Assembly (NCBI GenBank): GCA_009823505.1
Contig: VZQC01009572.1
Span: forward strand, 300,975 to 364,974
Source of the DNA: Rhizomys pruinosus
Taxonomy: Eukaryota > Chordata > Mammalia > Rodentia > Spalacidae
Direction: 5' to 3'
Length of the DNA: 64,000 bases
Positions within the stretch are counted from its first letter, which is position 1. Each line of letters begins with the position of its first letter. The notes beneath the pieces were generated by a model that had not been told where the DNA came from, did not search any database, and saw only the letters and a program-made list of their open reading frames with translations. Shown one piece after another: positions 33,149-43,155 of this stretch. Both the position numbers and the translations under genes were made by a program.

Positions 33149-34870
33149 CTGGGTCTTACACTCTTTCTGTCCCCTCTTCCACGATGTTCCCTGGCCTCAG
33201 GTGGCATTACTGATGTCTGACTTAGGAGTGGGCACCACACTGTCACTTATTTTCTGTTTGACTGGTTGTGGAACTTAGTAATAGTCTCCATCTGTTGTAA
33301 AAAGAAGCTTCTTGATGAGTCATGAGAGGTACACTTGTCTGTAAATGTAAGGATGTGTATTTAGAAGTTACATTGCTCTAAGAAAACGACAGAAGTAGGT
33401 TCTTCTTTAGAATCCATGACCTCTCCAGACTTGTGTACTTGGCTACGGTACCATGCATGAATTCCCTCCAATTGAATGGGCCTTTTGTCCAATTAAACAG
33501 CTGTTGATTCTCCCCAAGACAAAATAGCCACTATTACACCAATAGAGGTAATTTTTGGGCCAGCCATTGTGGTTAGTAGGCTTTACAGATGATTAGGACC
33601 AGTGAAAGCTTTTCTTCCTTGTCTCAGATTGTGTAGTACTCTCTGATACTCCCTGTCATTTATAGCTCAGTTCCTGTGTCTGAAATGGGTCATGTCCTGA
33701 GAAACAGTCTTACTTTCAAGTTCTGGGAGGCAATCAAGGGTTGTAGCAATAGCCTGCATTATATTGGAAGGCTCCTAAACTACCCTGACCAATAACTCAA
33801 AGGGAATTTCTTTTGCCCAATGCTATGATTTTTGTTATATAGCCTTCAGCTATACACATGCACTCTCATTTATATTGCGTGTGTATTTCTCAATAGACTT
33901 ATTAAATACTGCACCTGCCTTTTGTTTTCATAATCATCTAAGCATTATCTCTTTTCCTCTCTCTGCTCACACTTTTCTCTCAAAGTGTCCCCCATTTTCT
34001 TCATCTCCCCTTTGATAATGTCTTTCTCCTACTATCTTCTCTCCAGATCCTTCTTCCTCCCTTTTCCTAAGTTTCCTTTTCATTTTCCTGGCTTCTGTGA
34101 TGATATCAGGACACACATTCACATCTAAGGATTGGGAGCTGAATCCAGAAATGAAAGAGAACATGCATCACTTGTTTTCCTGAGTCTGGATTTCTTCACT
34201 TAGTATAGGAGTTTCTAGTTCCATTCATGCACCTAAACATTTCATGATTTCGTGCTTTTTACTGATTAGAACACCATCGTATAAATGTACATTTTAATCA
34301 TCCATTCATCGACTGGGGGATATTTAGGTTGTAAATCCACCATCTGTACTTGCACATGGCTGAGCAAGTATCTCTATGATATTGCGTCCTTTGGGTAGAG
34401 GCATAGCTGAATCATATGGTAGATCTGTGTATAGATTTTTAAGAGTTCTCCACATTGATTTCATAGTGGCTGCACCAGTTTGCAAGCCACTAACAGTGAT
34501 GAAAGTTTCCCTTTCCCCACATCCTTACCATCACTTGTTGTTTTCTTGATCTTAACCACTCTGCCTGGAGTAAGATGAAATATTAAATAATTTAAATTTG
34601 CATTTCCCTAATTACTAAGGATGCTGAATATGAACTGTTTCTATTTCTACTTTTGAAATCTCTCTGTTTAGATTTCTGTCCTACTTTTTCATTGGGTCTT
34701 ATGTTTTCTTGATTTTCTGTTGTTTATTTTTAAAGTTCTTTGTACACTCTGGAAACTAGTTGTCTGTCAGATGTATAGATGACAACGAATTTCTCCCACT
34801 CTGTGGGCTTTTTCTTCACTTGGTTGTTTCCTTTGCTGTACAGAGATTTTCATTTACTGCAGTCCTGGTT

Positions 34871-35870
34871 TCCTGGACGTTTTCTTCTATAATCCTTTTT
34901 AAGATCTGATCAATACTATTGACCTGAGACTCTCTTCCTTTCTCTATCCCTTTAACTCATAGATGTGGTCTTTCCGTGGTATCCCACCACTCCTGCACAT
35001 TCTATTCCTCTGTTTTGGATCTGTTTTTGTAGTTTTTTTTTATAGTCTTTGCTTGAGCAGTCCAATTCTCCAACTTTACCTTCAAGCCTTGATATTTTTT
35101 CTTATTGAATTTTTCATTCCATTATCCTCTCAGCTTGAATTTTCTTTAATATTTCTATTTCTCCATGAATTCATGTTTCAAATCCCGAATTGTCTTGTAA
35201 TTTCATTCAAACATGCATTTGTATTCTTGAGCTTCAGTCAGCAGTTTATTTACATCTTCAAGTTCCTTGAGGTGTTATTTGTGTGTTATTTAAGGTTCTT
35301 TAATTCTTTGATAATGTTTATAATTTTTTAAAATTCTGTGTCCTGTGGTTCCTCTGGGTAGTTGTCATGATAGAACACTGGGATTTGGCGAGAGCATTTT
35401 TTTCATATTATTTGTGCTTTTGCAATGTGACCTGAGCATATGGACATTTGTTGTTTGTTTGCCTGATAGAAATTTCTAGCCTACCTTTGCTGAGTAGAAG
35501 GTTGGTTCTGTTTTTGTTGTCGTCATAGCTTGGATGGTTTCTGATCAGGTATGAACAGTTACTTGGTCTCTACTTCAGAGTCTCACTTCTGATTTTTATT
35601 GTAAGTTCAGGCTTGAATAAGCTGTTTTGAGGCTTATTTGGAATAATAAAATAATTCTAGCCATATGTGGAAATGTGATCCCACCAACTCAGTCACCTTA
35701 CCCTGTCCTGCCACTGCTGAGCAAGAAATAAGGCAGATCTTGGTGGTCATTTTATATGTGGGGTCTGTTCCAGGCTGGGCCAAATTAGAAGTTCGATCTC
35801 ACTTAGAATAACAAAATCATTTTCTCTTATCCCCTGGAGTTATGATTTCATGAAGTGTTACGTAAAAATT
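34871..35870 (-). mobile_element. Probable L1 5' portion (ORF1/5' UTR-like)
   Basis: Blocks such as GTGGTCTTTCCGTGGTATCC, CAGTCCAATTCTCCAAC, TTCAAATCCCGAATTGTCTT, GTGTCCTGTGGTTCCTCTGG and AGGCAGATCTTGGTGGTC resemble the antisense of the ORF1 and upstream region of rodent L1 as I remember it. It directly follows ORF2 3'-end sequence, so most of ORF2 is missing between them. It could be an internally deleted L1 or two adjacent copies. A 122-residue plus-strand frame here is antisense to this and not coding. Confidence 0.5.
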
Positions 35871-36430
35871 CTCCTCGGGAGATAGTCATCCTAAATAAGG
35901 AACCAACAGTAGATCTAAGCAATGATTACATTAATGCCCAAATTGATAAACCAATAGTGAATTTATCACTGTTACTTTTAAGAGTATGGACTAGAGATTA
36001 ATTAGCAGCAGGAACAACTCAAAGCCAGCTGCATGACTGACAAGCCCACGCAGCATGGGTAAGGACTCAAAAAAGCTACAACCCTGAAGCTCTCTGCATG
36101 ATATAGAGGCAGCTGCATTTGTCAGAGTATCTCCTCCAGAAGCAGCTGCTGTTTCCATAACCTTTGGAAGGAGCCCTGTGTGTCTTGTTAGTTTCAGGAA
36201 CTTCTTGAGACTTGTGAGTTGTTTATATTCTGTATCTCATGCTTCTCCTTCCCTCTGCTTCCTAGGGGGAGCGGTTCAGCTCAGAACTTCCTGACCCTGA
36301 TGGATGGAGTATTTCAACTCAGAGGTAACTGCTGCATAACATCACATCATAAACTTATGCTGAGAAGTTTCATGACCTTGAATTCTTTGTGACAGACATG
36401 ACAATGGAAGGTGCACACACAGTTCTGAGG
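35871..36430. mobile_element. LTR-like dispersed rodent repeat
   Basis: TCGGGAGATAGTCATCCTAA, ATAAGGAACCAACAGTAGAT, AAAGCCAGCTGCATGAC, CTTCCTAGGGGGAGCGG and TCATGACCTTGAATTCTTTG resemble a dispersed rodent LTR-type repeat I recall but cannot name. Orientation and boundaries are uncertain. Confidence 0.45.
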
Positions 36431-36473
36431 TGGTTTTGAACTACAGATTAACATTCATAATTATAGGTGACAT

Positions 36474-36502
36474 CTTGTGTGTGTGTGTGTGTGTGTGTAT
36501 GT
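36474..36502. repeat. (GT)n microsatellite
   Basis: About 13 GT units with one TA interruption. Confidence 0.9.
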
Positions 36503-36675
36503 GTAACTTTTATCTAAAACATAAAATTAAATAAAATAATATGATACGAAGGGGAAAGGGTAAATAATGTGAGAGATTTAATTGGGGAGAGGGACAGAAA
36601 GAGAAGGGGAAGGGATAGCTAACTAATCATGTTGGAAAAAGCCAATCAGCAATCTACTATTTCATTAGCTTCTTA
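36503..36675. other. Unassigned DNA
   Basis: Short AT-rich and purine-rich stretch with no recognisable feature. Confidence 0.4.
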
Positions 36676-36726
36676 AATGTATGTATGTATGTATGTATGT
36701 ATGTATGTATGTATGTATGTATGTAC
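36676..36726. repeat. (ATGT)n microsatellite
   Basis: About 12 perfect ATGT/GTAT tetramers. Confidence 0.97.
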
Positions 36727-36744
36727 ATATTCATATAAAATAGT

Positions 36745-38800
36745 TAAACTGGAGTTACTCTACACAACAAATAATGCTCATCCCAGAAACCAAGGGTTGC
36801 CAATAAAAAGCTCAGTGTCAGGTATGAGATACCTCCCTTGAGTTGTTGGCCACAAGTGTCCTGGAGACACCAAGAATGATACAGTTCACTGCCATTGCTA
36901 CTGATCGTCCACCAGACCTTGATGGTAAAACCTGTTGCTGCACACAACACACACTTTGGTCACAAACTAGGGAAAAATCAAGTTGTATAGACCAGGAAGT
37001 TTTCCTCCTGCTGGCTTTCATAGTACTGGAAGACTCTACACATATTACTGGAGGAAAAATGTCCTCAGTGTTTTCCCCAGCTGTGACCCTGTGAAATGCA
37101 ATAATGACCACTATGGCAAGATATGCCTTTGAGTAGAAGAGTGGCCCTATTGTTATATGGGTAGCCAACCTCTTCTGACTGGATTTAAGGAGGGAATGCT
37201 TGTCTGGTACTGTTAATATGGCCAAGAACAAATGGTTGAGGAACCCACAGACCCCAAGGGTGAATGAACCTATGACTACTGTTCTGCTAAAACGACATGG
37301 TATTAAAATGCTGCATAAATTTGTGTCCTATCCTTATACTGATAGATTAGTGTAGCTAATCAGACTTAGGTAGAGTCATTTCTTTGTGTAATAGAGGGTG
37401 GTTAATGCAAAAACTCACAACTCACAATGTAGAAACCAAACCAGTGGAGTACTTAGCCACACGTGGAACAGATATATATTACCTCCCCAACAAGGACAGG
37501 GATGATCACAGAGGAGTAGGTTGAAAGACTGTAAAAGCCAAAGGCCAGGGAGGACCGGCCTGAAACAGTGCCTTCTGGAAATGTCAGGACAACTGCACAC
37601 ACAAACTCAAAGAAGCTGTGTCTGCCTGCACAAGATCACAATAGTCAACTTTGTAGCAGAGGTTCACAAGCCCCCACCCTAGCTAAGGAGTGATTGATGG
37701 TCGATGGCTTCTGGGGGAGGGACAGTCGCTTTTCTTTAAGAGTGTGGCCCCTGGTAACTCAACCACACACCAGCAAACGGCCCTACACTGTGAGTATGCG
37801 GGAAACACAAATCAGAAACACAAAATACAAAGAGGACATGAAACTGGGAAGTGGGAAGGTAGGGGTGGATATGGGAGCAGTAAGGTGGAGGACGGGAGGG
37901 TGGATATGGGAGCAGTAAGGTGGAGGACGGGAGGGTGGATATGGGAAGAGTAAGGTGGAGGATGGGAGGATGGATATGGGAGGAGTAAGGTGGAGGATGG
38001 GAGGATGGATATGGGAGGAGTAAGGTGGAGGATGGGAGGATGGATATGGGAGGAGTAAGGTGGAGGATGGGAGGATGGATATGGGAGGAGTAAGGTGGAG
38101 GATGGGAGGATGGATATGGGAGGAGTAAGGTGGAGGATGGGAAGATGGATATGGGAGGAGTAGGGTGGAGGACGGGAGGATGGATATAGGAGGAGTAAGG
38201 TGGAGGACAGGAGGGTGGATATGGGAGGAGTAAGGTGGAGGATGGGAGGGTGGATATGGGAGGAGTAAGGTGGAGGACGGGAGGGTGGATATGGGAGGAG
38301 TAAGGTGGAGGACAGGAGGATGGATATGGGAGGAGTAAGGTGGAGGACGGGAGGATGGATATGGGAGGAGTAAGGTGGAGGACAGGAGGGTGGATATGGG
38401 AGGAGTAAGGTGGAGGACAGGAGAGTGGATATGGGAGGAGTAAGGTGGAGGATGGGAGGATGGATATGGGAAGAGTAAGGTGGAGGACGGGAGGGTGGAT
38501 ATGGGAGGAGTAAGGTGGAGGACGGGAGGATGGATATGGGAGGAGTAAGGTGGAGGACGAGAGGATGGATATGGGAGGAGTAAAGTGGAGGACGGGAGGG
38601 TGGATATGGGAGGAGTAAGGTGGAGAACGGGAGGGTGGATATGGGAAGAGTAAGGTGGAGGACGGGAGGATGGATATGGGAGGAGTAAGGTGGAGGACGG
38701 GAGGATGGATATGGGAGGAGTAAGGTGGAGGATGGGAGGGGAGGGTGGTTATGATTAAAATACATCATGTTAAATTCTCAATGAATTAATAAATTATTGT
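36745..38800 (+). mobile_element. L1 3' UTR with expanded purine tract
   Basis: Blocks CAGTTCACTGCCATTGCTAC, TAGACCAGGAAGTTTTCCTC, TCATAGTACTGGAAGACTCT, CTTCTGACTGGATTTAAGG and GTTCTGCTAAAACGACATGG follow, in order, a rodent L1 3' UTR. The element ends with GTTATGATTAAAATACATCA and an AATAAATT-rich end. The purine tract expected before the end has become the 35-bp array at 37866-38745. ORF2 is not present upstream, so this is a 5'-truncated copy. Confidence 0.75.
37866..38745. repeat. 35-bp G-rich minisatellite, about 25 units
   Basis: The unit has the form TGGAGGAYGGGAGGRTGGAT plus ATGGGAGGAGTAAGG. The TGGAGGA landmark recurs strictly every 35 bp from 37886 to 38726, which is 24 steps without an indel. 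Substitutions (C/T, G/A, AAGAG versus AGGAG) distinguish units. The plus strand is almost pure purine apart from TAT and T/C positions and has runs of GG and GGG. The 318-residue minus-strand frame has a 35-residue period and is an artefact. Confidence 0.98.
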
Positions 38801-38821
38801 ATTAAACCTGGGAGAAAATGT

Positions 38822-39063
38822 GGGGCTGGAGAGATGGCCTAGCAGTTAAGAGTGCCGACTGCTCTTGCAGAGGACCCAGGTTCAATCCCCAGCACCCACA
38901 TGGCGGCTGAGAACCGTCTGAAACTCCAATTCCAGGAGAACTCCAGTTCCAGGGGAATCCGACGCCCTCTTCTGACCTCCGCGGCATTGCATGACATGGG
39001 TGCACAGACCTACATGTAGGCAGTATATTCAAATAAATAAATAAATATTAAAAAAAGAAAAAA
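38822..39063 (+). mobile_element. B2 SINE, duplication-bearing subfamily
   Basis: Complete B2 head to tail with the 17-bp duplication and an AAATAAATAAATATT tail. AGAAAAT flanks both sides (38813-38819, 39064-39070). Confidence 0.95.
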
Positions 39064-39070
39064 AGAAAAT

Positions 39071-39332
39071 ACAAGTCACATGTCTAGTAGGAGTTTAATG
39101 TCCAAGGTATATAAAACTTCCTCCAGCTCAATGAAAAGACATTTCAGTTGAAAAATGAGCAAAACAAAAAGACTTTTTTTTAAAAGATACAGAAATGGCC
39201 AACAGGCATGTGAAAAGATGCAAAGTATCATTACTCATTAGGAAGATGTAAATAAAAACCACAGTGAGCTACTTCTTTACACTATGGTAGCTAAAATAAG
39301 ATAGTTTGATGGTTCCTTAAACAGTTAGATGT
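39071..39332 (+). mobile_element. Old L1 fragment, first part
   Basis: AAAGACATTTCAGTTGAAAA, GAAATGGCCAACAGGCATGT, GTGAAAAGATGCAAAGTATC and ACTCATTAGGAAGATGTAAA match the late ORF2 region of old mammalian L1 in DNA order. It is interrupted by B4 at 39333 and resumes at 39672. Confidence 0.75.
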
Positions 39333-39632
39333 AGGGAGCTGGGAAGGTTGTTCAATGGGTAAAGTGCTTGCTGTGTGCAGATGAGGACTTGAGTTCAGTC
39401 ACCAGCACTCACCATAGAAATGTTGGTGTGTGGCATTTGCTTTTAGCACTGAGGAAACAGAGAGGGGCAGATCCCTGGGATTCTCTGGCCAGCCAGTCTA
39501 GTGGACTCTCAAGCCCCAGATCCCAGTGAGAGTGAGACCCCTTGACTTAAAAAGAAGGTGGATAGCTCCTGAGGAACACATTGAAGGTTGGCCTTGGCTC
39601 CACACATACATGCATGCTTGTGTATATACATA
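39333..39632 (+). mobile_element. B4-type SINE (ID head plus B1-like body)
   Basis: An ID-like head (GGTAAAGTGCTTGCTG, GAGTTCAGTCACCAGC) is followed by a B1-like body (GGGGCAGATCCCTGGGATTC, CCAGCCAGTCTAGTGGACTC, GTGAGAGTGAGACCCC) and a CACACATACATGCATGC end. It lies inside the old L1 and is followed by a CA repeat. Confidence 0.8.
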
Positions 39633-39634
39633 GT

Positions 39635-39671
<37 letters not shown>
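39633..39671. repeat. (CA)n microsatellite
   Basis: About 17 CA units at the 3' end of the B4 element. Confidence 0.95.
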
Positions 39672-39673
<2 letters not shown>

Positions 39674-39958
39674 ATACAGCACTACAATATGACCCAGAAA
39701 TTCTACTCCCAAATATGTATCTGAGCTAACTGAAAGTTATGACTCCAACCTTGGTATTTGTGTCTACCCGTGTCTACTGCAGTCCACTGCAGCACTGCTC
39801 ACTATGGCTAAAAGGGAAAAACAGCCCAAATGCTAGTTACTGATGAATGGATAAGCACAATAGGGTACACAACATAACAACAGAATATTATTCAGACACA
39901 AAAGAATAATATTCTGGAACATGATATTATGGATGGACTTTAGAAATGCATTGTGTAG
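39672..39958 (+). mobile_element. Old L1 fragment, second part
   Basis: ATATGACCCAGAAATTCTAC, CAGCACTGCTCACTATGGCT, CCCAAATGCTAGTTACTGAT and AGAATATTATTCAGACACAA continue the L1 ORF2 end. Confidence 0.8.
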
Positions 39959-40190
39959 GGGCTGGAGAGATGGCTCAGTGGTTAAGAGCACCGTCTGCTC
40001 TTGCAGAGGACCCGGGTTCAATTCCCAGCAGCCACATGGAGGCTAAAAACAGTCTTCAACTCCAGTTCCAGGGGAATCTGATGCCCTCTTCTGACTTCCG
40101 CGGCATTGTACAACACGGATGCACCAACCTACATGCAGACAGTACACTCATACATATAAAAAATAATAAATAAATAAATATTAAAAAAAT
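39959..40190 (+). mobile_element. B2 SINE, subfamily without duplication
   Basis: B2 with a single AACTCCAGTTCCAGGGGAA block. The 15-bp flanks AAATGCATTGTGTAG (39944-39958) and AAATGCAATGTGTAG (40191-40205) form a target duplication with one mismatch, placing it inside the old L1. Confidence 0.95.
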
Positions 40191-40205
40191 AAATGCAATG
40201 TGTAG

Positions 40206-40480
40206 ACACACCCAAAGACAAATACCATATAATTCCAGTTTCAGGGCATATCTAGAGTAGAAAATGCATAGGAAGAAAGTAGAATTCAATTTCTGAAGGG
40301 TGGGGATATGGGAAGTTACTGCTTAAGAATAAAGATATTCTTTTGAAGTGATGAGAAAGTTCGGAAGATAGTAGAGATGTTCTGAGTATTGCTGAATTAT
40401 ATACTTAATATTATAATTAAAAAGGCAAATTTCATTAGCTATATTTTGCCACAATAAGAAAATCATGGGAAAAATAGAAA
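40206..40480 (+). mobile_element. Old L1 fragment, third part
   Basis: AAATACCATATAATTCCAGT, GGGTGGGGATATGGGAAGTT and ATATTTTGCCACAATAAG follow the terminal region of an L1M-type element. Confidence 0.65.
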
Positions 40481-40638
40481 ATAATGAAGCTGAGTAAATA
40501 TTTGTAAAAATTCTTCTTATGGTTCTTTCAACTAAATATCAGTGTCAGAACTCAGGAACACCTCTTAGCTTTCTCAATCACCAATTCCCCTGCCTTTTAG
40601 CTCTGGGTCTGCTTAGTATCTATGATAAAAAGAAATGT
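40481..40638. other. Unassigned DNA
   Basis: Short stretch without recognisable features. Confidence 0.4.
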
Positions 40639-40882
40639 GGGGCTGGAGAGATGGCCTAGCAGTTAAAAGCACTGACCGCTCTTACAGAGGACCTGGGTTC
40701 GATCCCCAGCACCCACATGGCGGCCAAGAACCGTCTGAAACTCCAGTTCCAGGAGAACTCCAGTTCCAGGAGAATCCGAGACCCCCTTCTGACCTCTGCG
40801 GCATTGCACGACACGGGTGCACAAACCTGCATGCAGACAGTACATTGATACACATACAGAAATAAATAAAATTATAAAAAAA
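40639..40882 (+). mobile_element. B2 SINE, duplication-bearing subfamily
   Basis: Full-length B2 with the 17-bp duplication. Flanks AAAAAGAAATGTGG (40627-40640) and AAAAAGAAATCTGG (40883-40896) form a 14-bp target duplication with one mismatch, partly overlapping the first bases of the element. Confidence 0.95.
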
Positions 40883-40999
40883 AAAAAGAAATCTGGTGAG
40901 GGGCAATGGAAGAAAAGGACTTCCACATTGTGGCCTCTCTCAGGTCCTGAATTAGAAGACTGCTTATGGTGTACCACCTGATCTTGCATTCATTCTCAT

Positions 41000-41130
41000 A
41001 AATCATTGGCATCCTCAGTTTATGCCCAAGGACAGCAGCAAAGGAAGGCTAGGTGATTGTAGAATCAGGGTGGGAACTCAGATTTGTCAGAATCAAAACT
41101 CTTGTGCATCACGCTACTTTTGTTCCCTGG
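41000..41130 (+). mobile_element. MIR SINE fragment
   Basis: GCATCCTCAGTTTATGCCCA, AAGGCTAGGTGATTGTAG, GGTGGGAACTCAGATTTGTC and CTTGTGCATCACGCTAC follow the end of MIR. Confidence 0.55.
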
Positions 41131-42040
41131 AATACTGACTCCTCCCGATCTTCAGGAACCAGAGACGCATTCCACAGAGGAAAGACTTCCCTTGAAATTC
41201 GAGGTCACTCAAAACTATTCTTTTCCCTGGTGGAAGCAAGGATCGTATCGTACTGCAGTGGCTCTGCAGCTGGAGCAAGGACCACCCTGGGGGATTGGCT
41301 GCAAGTGTAACAACTCGATGGTGCCAGACACAGCAAGCACAAAGGCAGCTGTAACCAGTGAGGCTGGCATCCAGGCAGGCAGCAGGTGCTCTTGCTTTCG
41401 ACAGGTTTCCAGATGGGACAGCATTCGGTTCTGCCAAGGGCTCAGGCCCAGCTCCATATGTATGTTAGCAGCAGAGTCAGAGCTCTTGTAAGCTCATTCT
41501 GGGATGGGAAATGATCAAGGGGCCACAGAAGGGCCCTGAGGATCAGGTCCAGCCAACTGTAGCCTACTTCACTACAATAAGCAGGTAGGTTGAAAGTAAC
41601 AAGGAAACAGAATAAGGAGAGGTCAGGTGATGCAGACTCACTCCAAGAGGCAAGGGCTGGCCCCTCAGGGGCTGCTACCTGACTGGGCTGCCCTAGATTT
41701 CTGTTTTCTGTTGTTTCTTTTGAGTCTGAGTTGTAGAATCTCTGCTTTTCTGTCTGAACATGCAAAGCTCGCTCCAGCATTCATAAGAGCTTCATTATCT
41801 CTGCATTTGGGGAGTCAGTGTATTTCCAGATCAGCATGGAGAGCTGGGCAACTCAGAAAATGAGTCCTTCCACAGAATTTTGAAGTCATTACAAAACAGT
41901 GTGCTCTGCCTTCATTTACTCTAGCATGTGCAATCCTAATGCACTTCACAGTAGACTGCCCATTAATACTTCTAAGCAGTATTTGCAAAGTATTTAAGAT
42001 CAGCTCTCCATCTCTCACTCATTCCCTGCGGTGCAGTCCA
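41131..42040. other. Unassigned DNA, about 0.9 kb
   Basis: Several overlapping open frames of 80-135 residues occur on both strands (for example 41084-41491 plus and 41442-41780 minus), but none shows a recognisable domain and the first begins in MIR sequence. Not called as genes. Confidence 0.4.
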
Positions 42041-42774
42041 GTATCTAGGATGAAGCTGGATCGATAAACACATTCTTTCTGTCTGTTAAGATTTTCTGTC
42101 TTCCAATTAGAAGCGAGGAACAGAACACACTGCTTTATTATATAGAGACAGCAGTCAATTTTGGCTCTATGTGGCAAAGGAAGTGCTGATTTTTCAGATG
42201 TTTGTGTAACACAAACAACAAAGCATCACTTGGAAAGCAACAGGATTTTTCTTAGCCAAACTACATACAAATGGGTTGTTTGAGCAGTCAGGGGAAGGAG
42301 GAAGTCAGCAGGAAAGAAAACCCCAAGGGACTGCAACCTGCAGTTCTGTCAGGCCTGGGTATGTGGAATCCAGCAAGTAGCTTCAGCCTGGAAGTGTGCC
42401 AGCAGGCCTGCTGACTGGAGGTTATTAAAACCCTGCTTGGTCTAGGTGAAGTATCAAATCCCAACGCAGTCTGAATCCTTTGCCTGTGGGAGGCCAGCCA
42501 CCAAGATGCATGCACTAACATCAGGCCGCTACTCAGGAGCCTCCCCAGTGCTAACAAAATGTAGGTCTTCCTTGGTCTCCATGCACTTGAACACCATACT
42601 CAGGCCCTCTCATTTCCCAGCAGGCAATCCTTTGGGCTCTTGAGTCAAAAAAACTTTTCAACTAATATCTTGACAGCAGGCTAGAGGATGTCTCATGATT
42701 ATGGCTCATTTTTAACATCAACACACTCCAAGAGAAATAGAAAAGGAGAGAAAGGGAAAGGGAAGAAAAAAAAT
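42041..42774. other. Non-repetitive DNA, possible conserved segment
   Basis: No SINE or L1 is seen. The inverted repeat TGTTTGTGTAACACAAACA lies at 42199-42217. No exon recognised. Confidence 0.3.
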
Positions 42775-42870
42775 AGTTCCAAGAATCAGGAGACTTGGGA
42801 TTTACTTAGAGCCCTGGCAATTGTGAATCCAGTAATTTATCTCCTCCTTTTTAATGGATGGGAAGCAATT
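42775..42870 (+). mobile_element. MIR SINE
   Basis: CAAGAATCAGGAGACTTGGG, TTACTTAGAGCCCTGGCAAT and CAGTAATTTATCTCCTCC match the MIR start and core order. Confidence 0.65.
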
Positions 42871-42982
42871 CAAAAACTAAAACATGGTGAGATTTTCCCA
42901 CAGAGCAGACAAGTAAGCAGGTACTTTGTCACTAATATTACTCAAGTAAAGCTGGGTCCCCTTGAGACCACTCTTGGCACAA

Positions 42983-42985
42983 AAC

Positions 42986-43023
<38 letters not shown>

Positions 43024-43036
43024 ATATACACACACT
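42983..43036. repeat. (CA)n microsatellite
   Basis: About 15 uninterrupted CA units followed by CATACACATATACACACAC. Confidence 0.96.
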
Positions 43037-43059
43037 GAAATTTGACTTGAAAAAGGCTG

Positions 43060-43150
43060 AATCTTGGGGTGTAGCTCAATGGTAGACTGTACGTTTCATA
43101 TGTCCAAGGGGTCTTGGGTTCAGTCCTGAGCACTGCAAATAAGAAAAAAG
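43060..43150 (+). mobile_element. ID SINE
   Basis: TGGGGTGTAGCTCAATGGTA is the A-box-bearing head and GGGTTCAGTCCTGAGCACTG the B-box region of a tRNA-Ala/BC1-derived ID element, followed by an A-rich tail. It is diverged and is not a functional tRNA gene. Confidence 0.85.
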
Positions 43151-43155
43151 AAATC

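Larger units (their letters stand above)
31826..34870 (-). mobile_element. L1 3' portion with ITS and 60-bp minisatellite
   Basis: The poly(T) at 31831-31840 is the antisense A tail. The pyrimidine-rich CCATCCCTCCCAGTCCTCCC is the antisense of the 3' UTR purine tract. The 3' UTR blocks then run (GGCATGTCAACTGG, TCTTACACTCTTTCTGTCCC, GGTTCTGGGAGGCAATC) to about 34100. Decayed ORF2 end follows (CACATTCACATCTAAGGATT, GTTCTCCACATTGATTTCAT, GTTGTCTGTCAGATGTATAG). No intact frame survives. A telomeric tract (32117-32162) and a 15-unit minisatellite (32251-33148) lie inside the 3' UTR. The long frames over the minisatellite are not L1 or host proteins. Confidence 0.82.

Noticed and set aside
32169..33278. 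Long open frames of 369, 328 (plus) and 296 (minus) residues with 20-residue repeats
   Set aside because: The 60-bp unit is a multiple of three and lacks stops in several frames, so all open frames follow from tandem amplification of L1 3' UTR sequence. Overlapping frames on both strands and the L1 context argue against a protein.
34963..35331. 122-residue hydrophobic, Phe/Leu-rich open frame
   Set aside because: Antisense to L1-like sequence; the hydrophobic look comes from T-rich DNA.
37812..38768. 318-residue Pro/Ser/Leu-rich minus-strand open frame
   Set aside because: It is the translation of the 35-bp array with a 35-residue period. No start context, splice pattern or known domain.
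41084..41491. 135-residue open frame
   Set aside because: Begins in MIR-derived sequence, competes with equally long frames on the other strand and has no recognised domain.
43060..43150. Possible tRNA gene
   Set aside because: The A- and B-box-like motifs belong to an ID SINE with an A-rich tail; the cloverleaf is not preserved.
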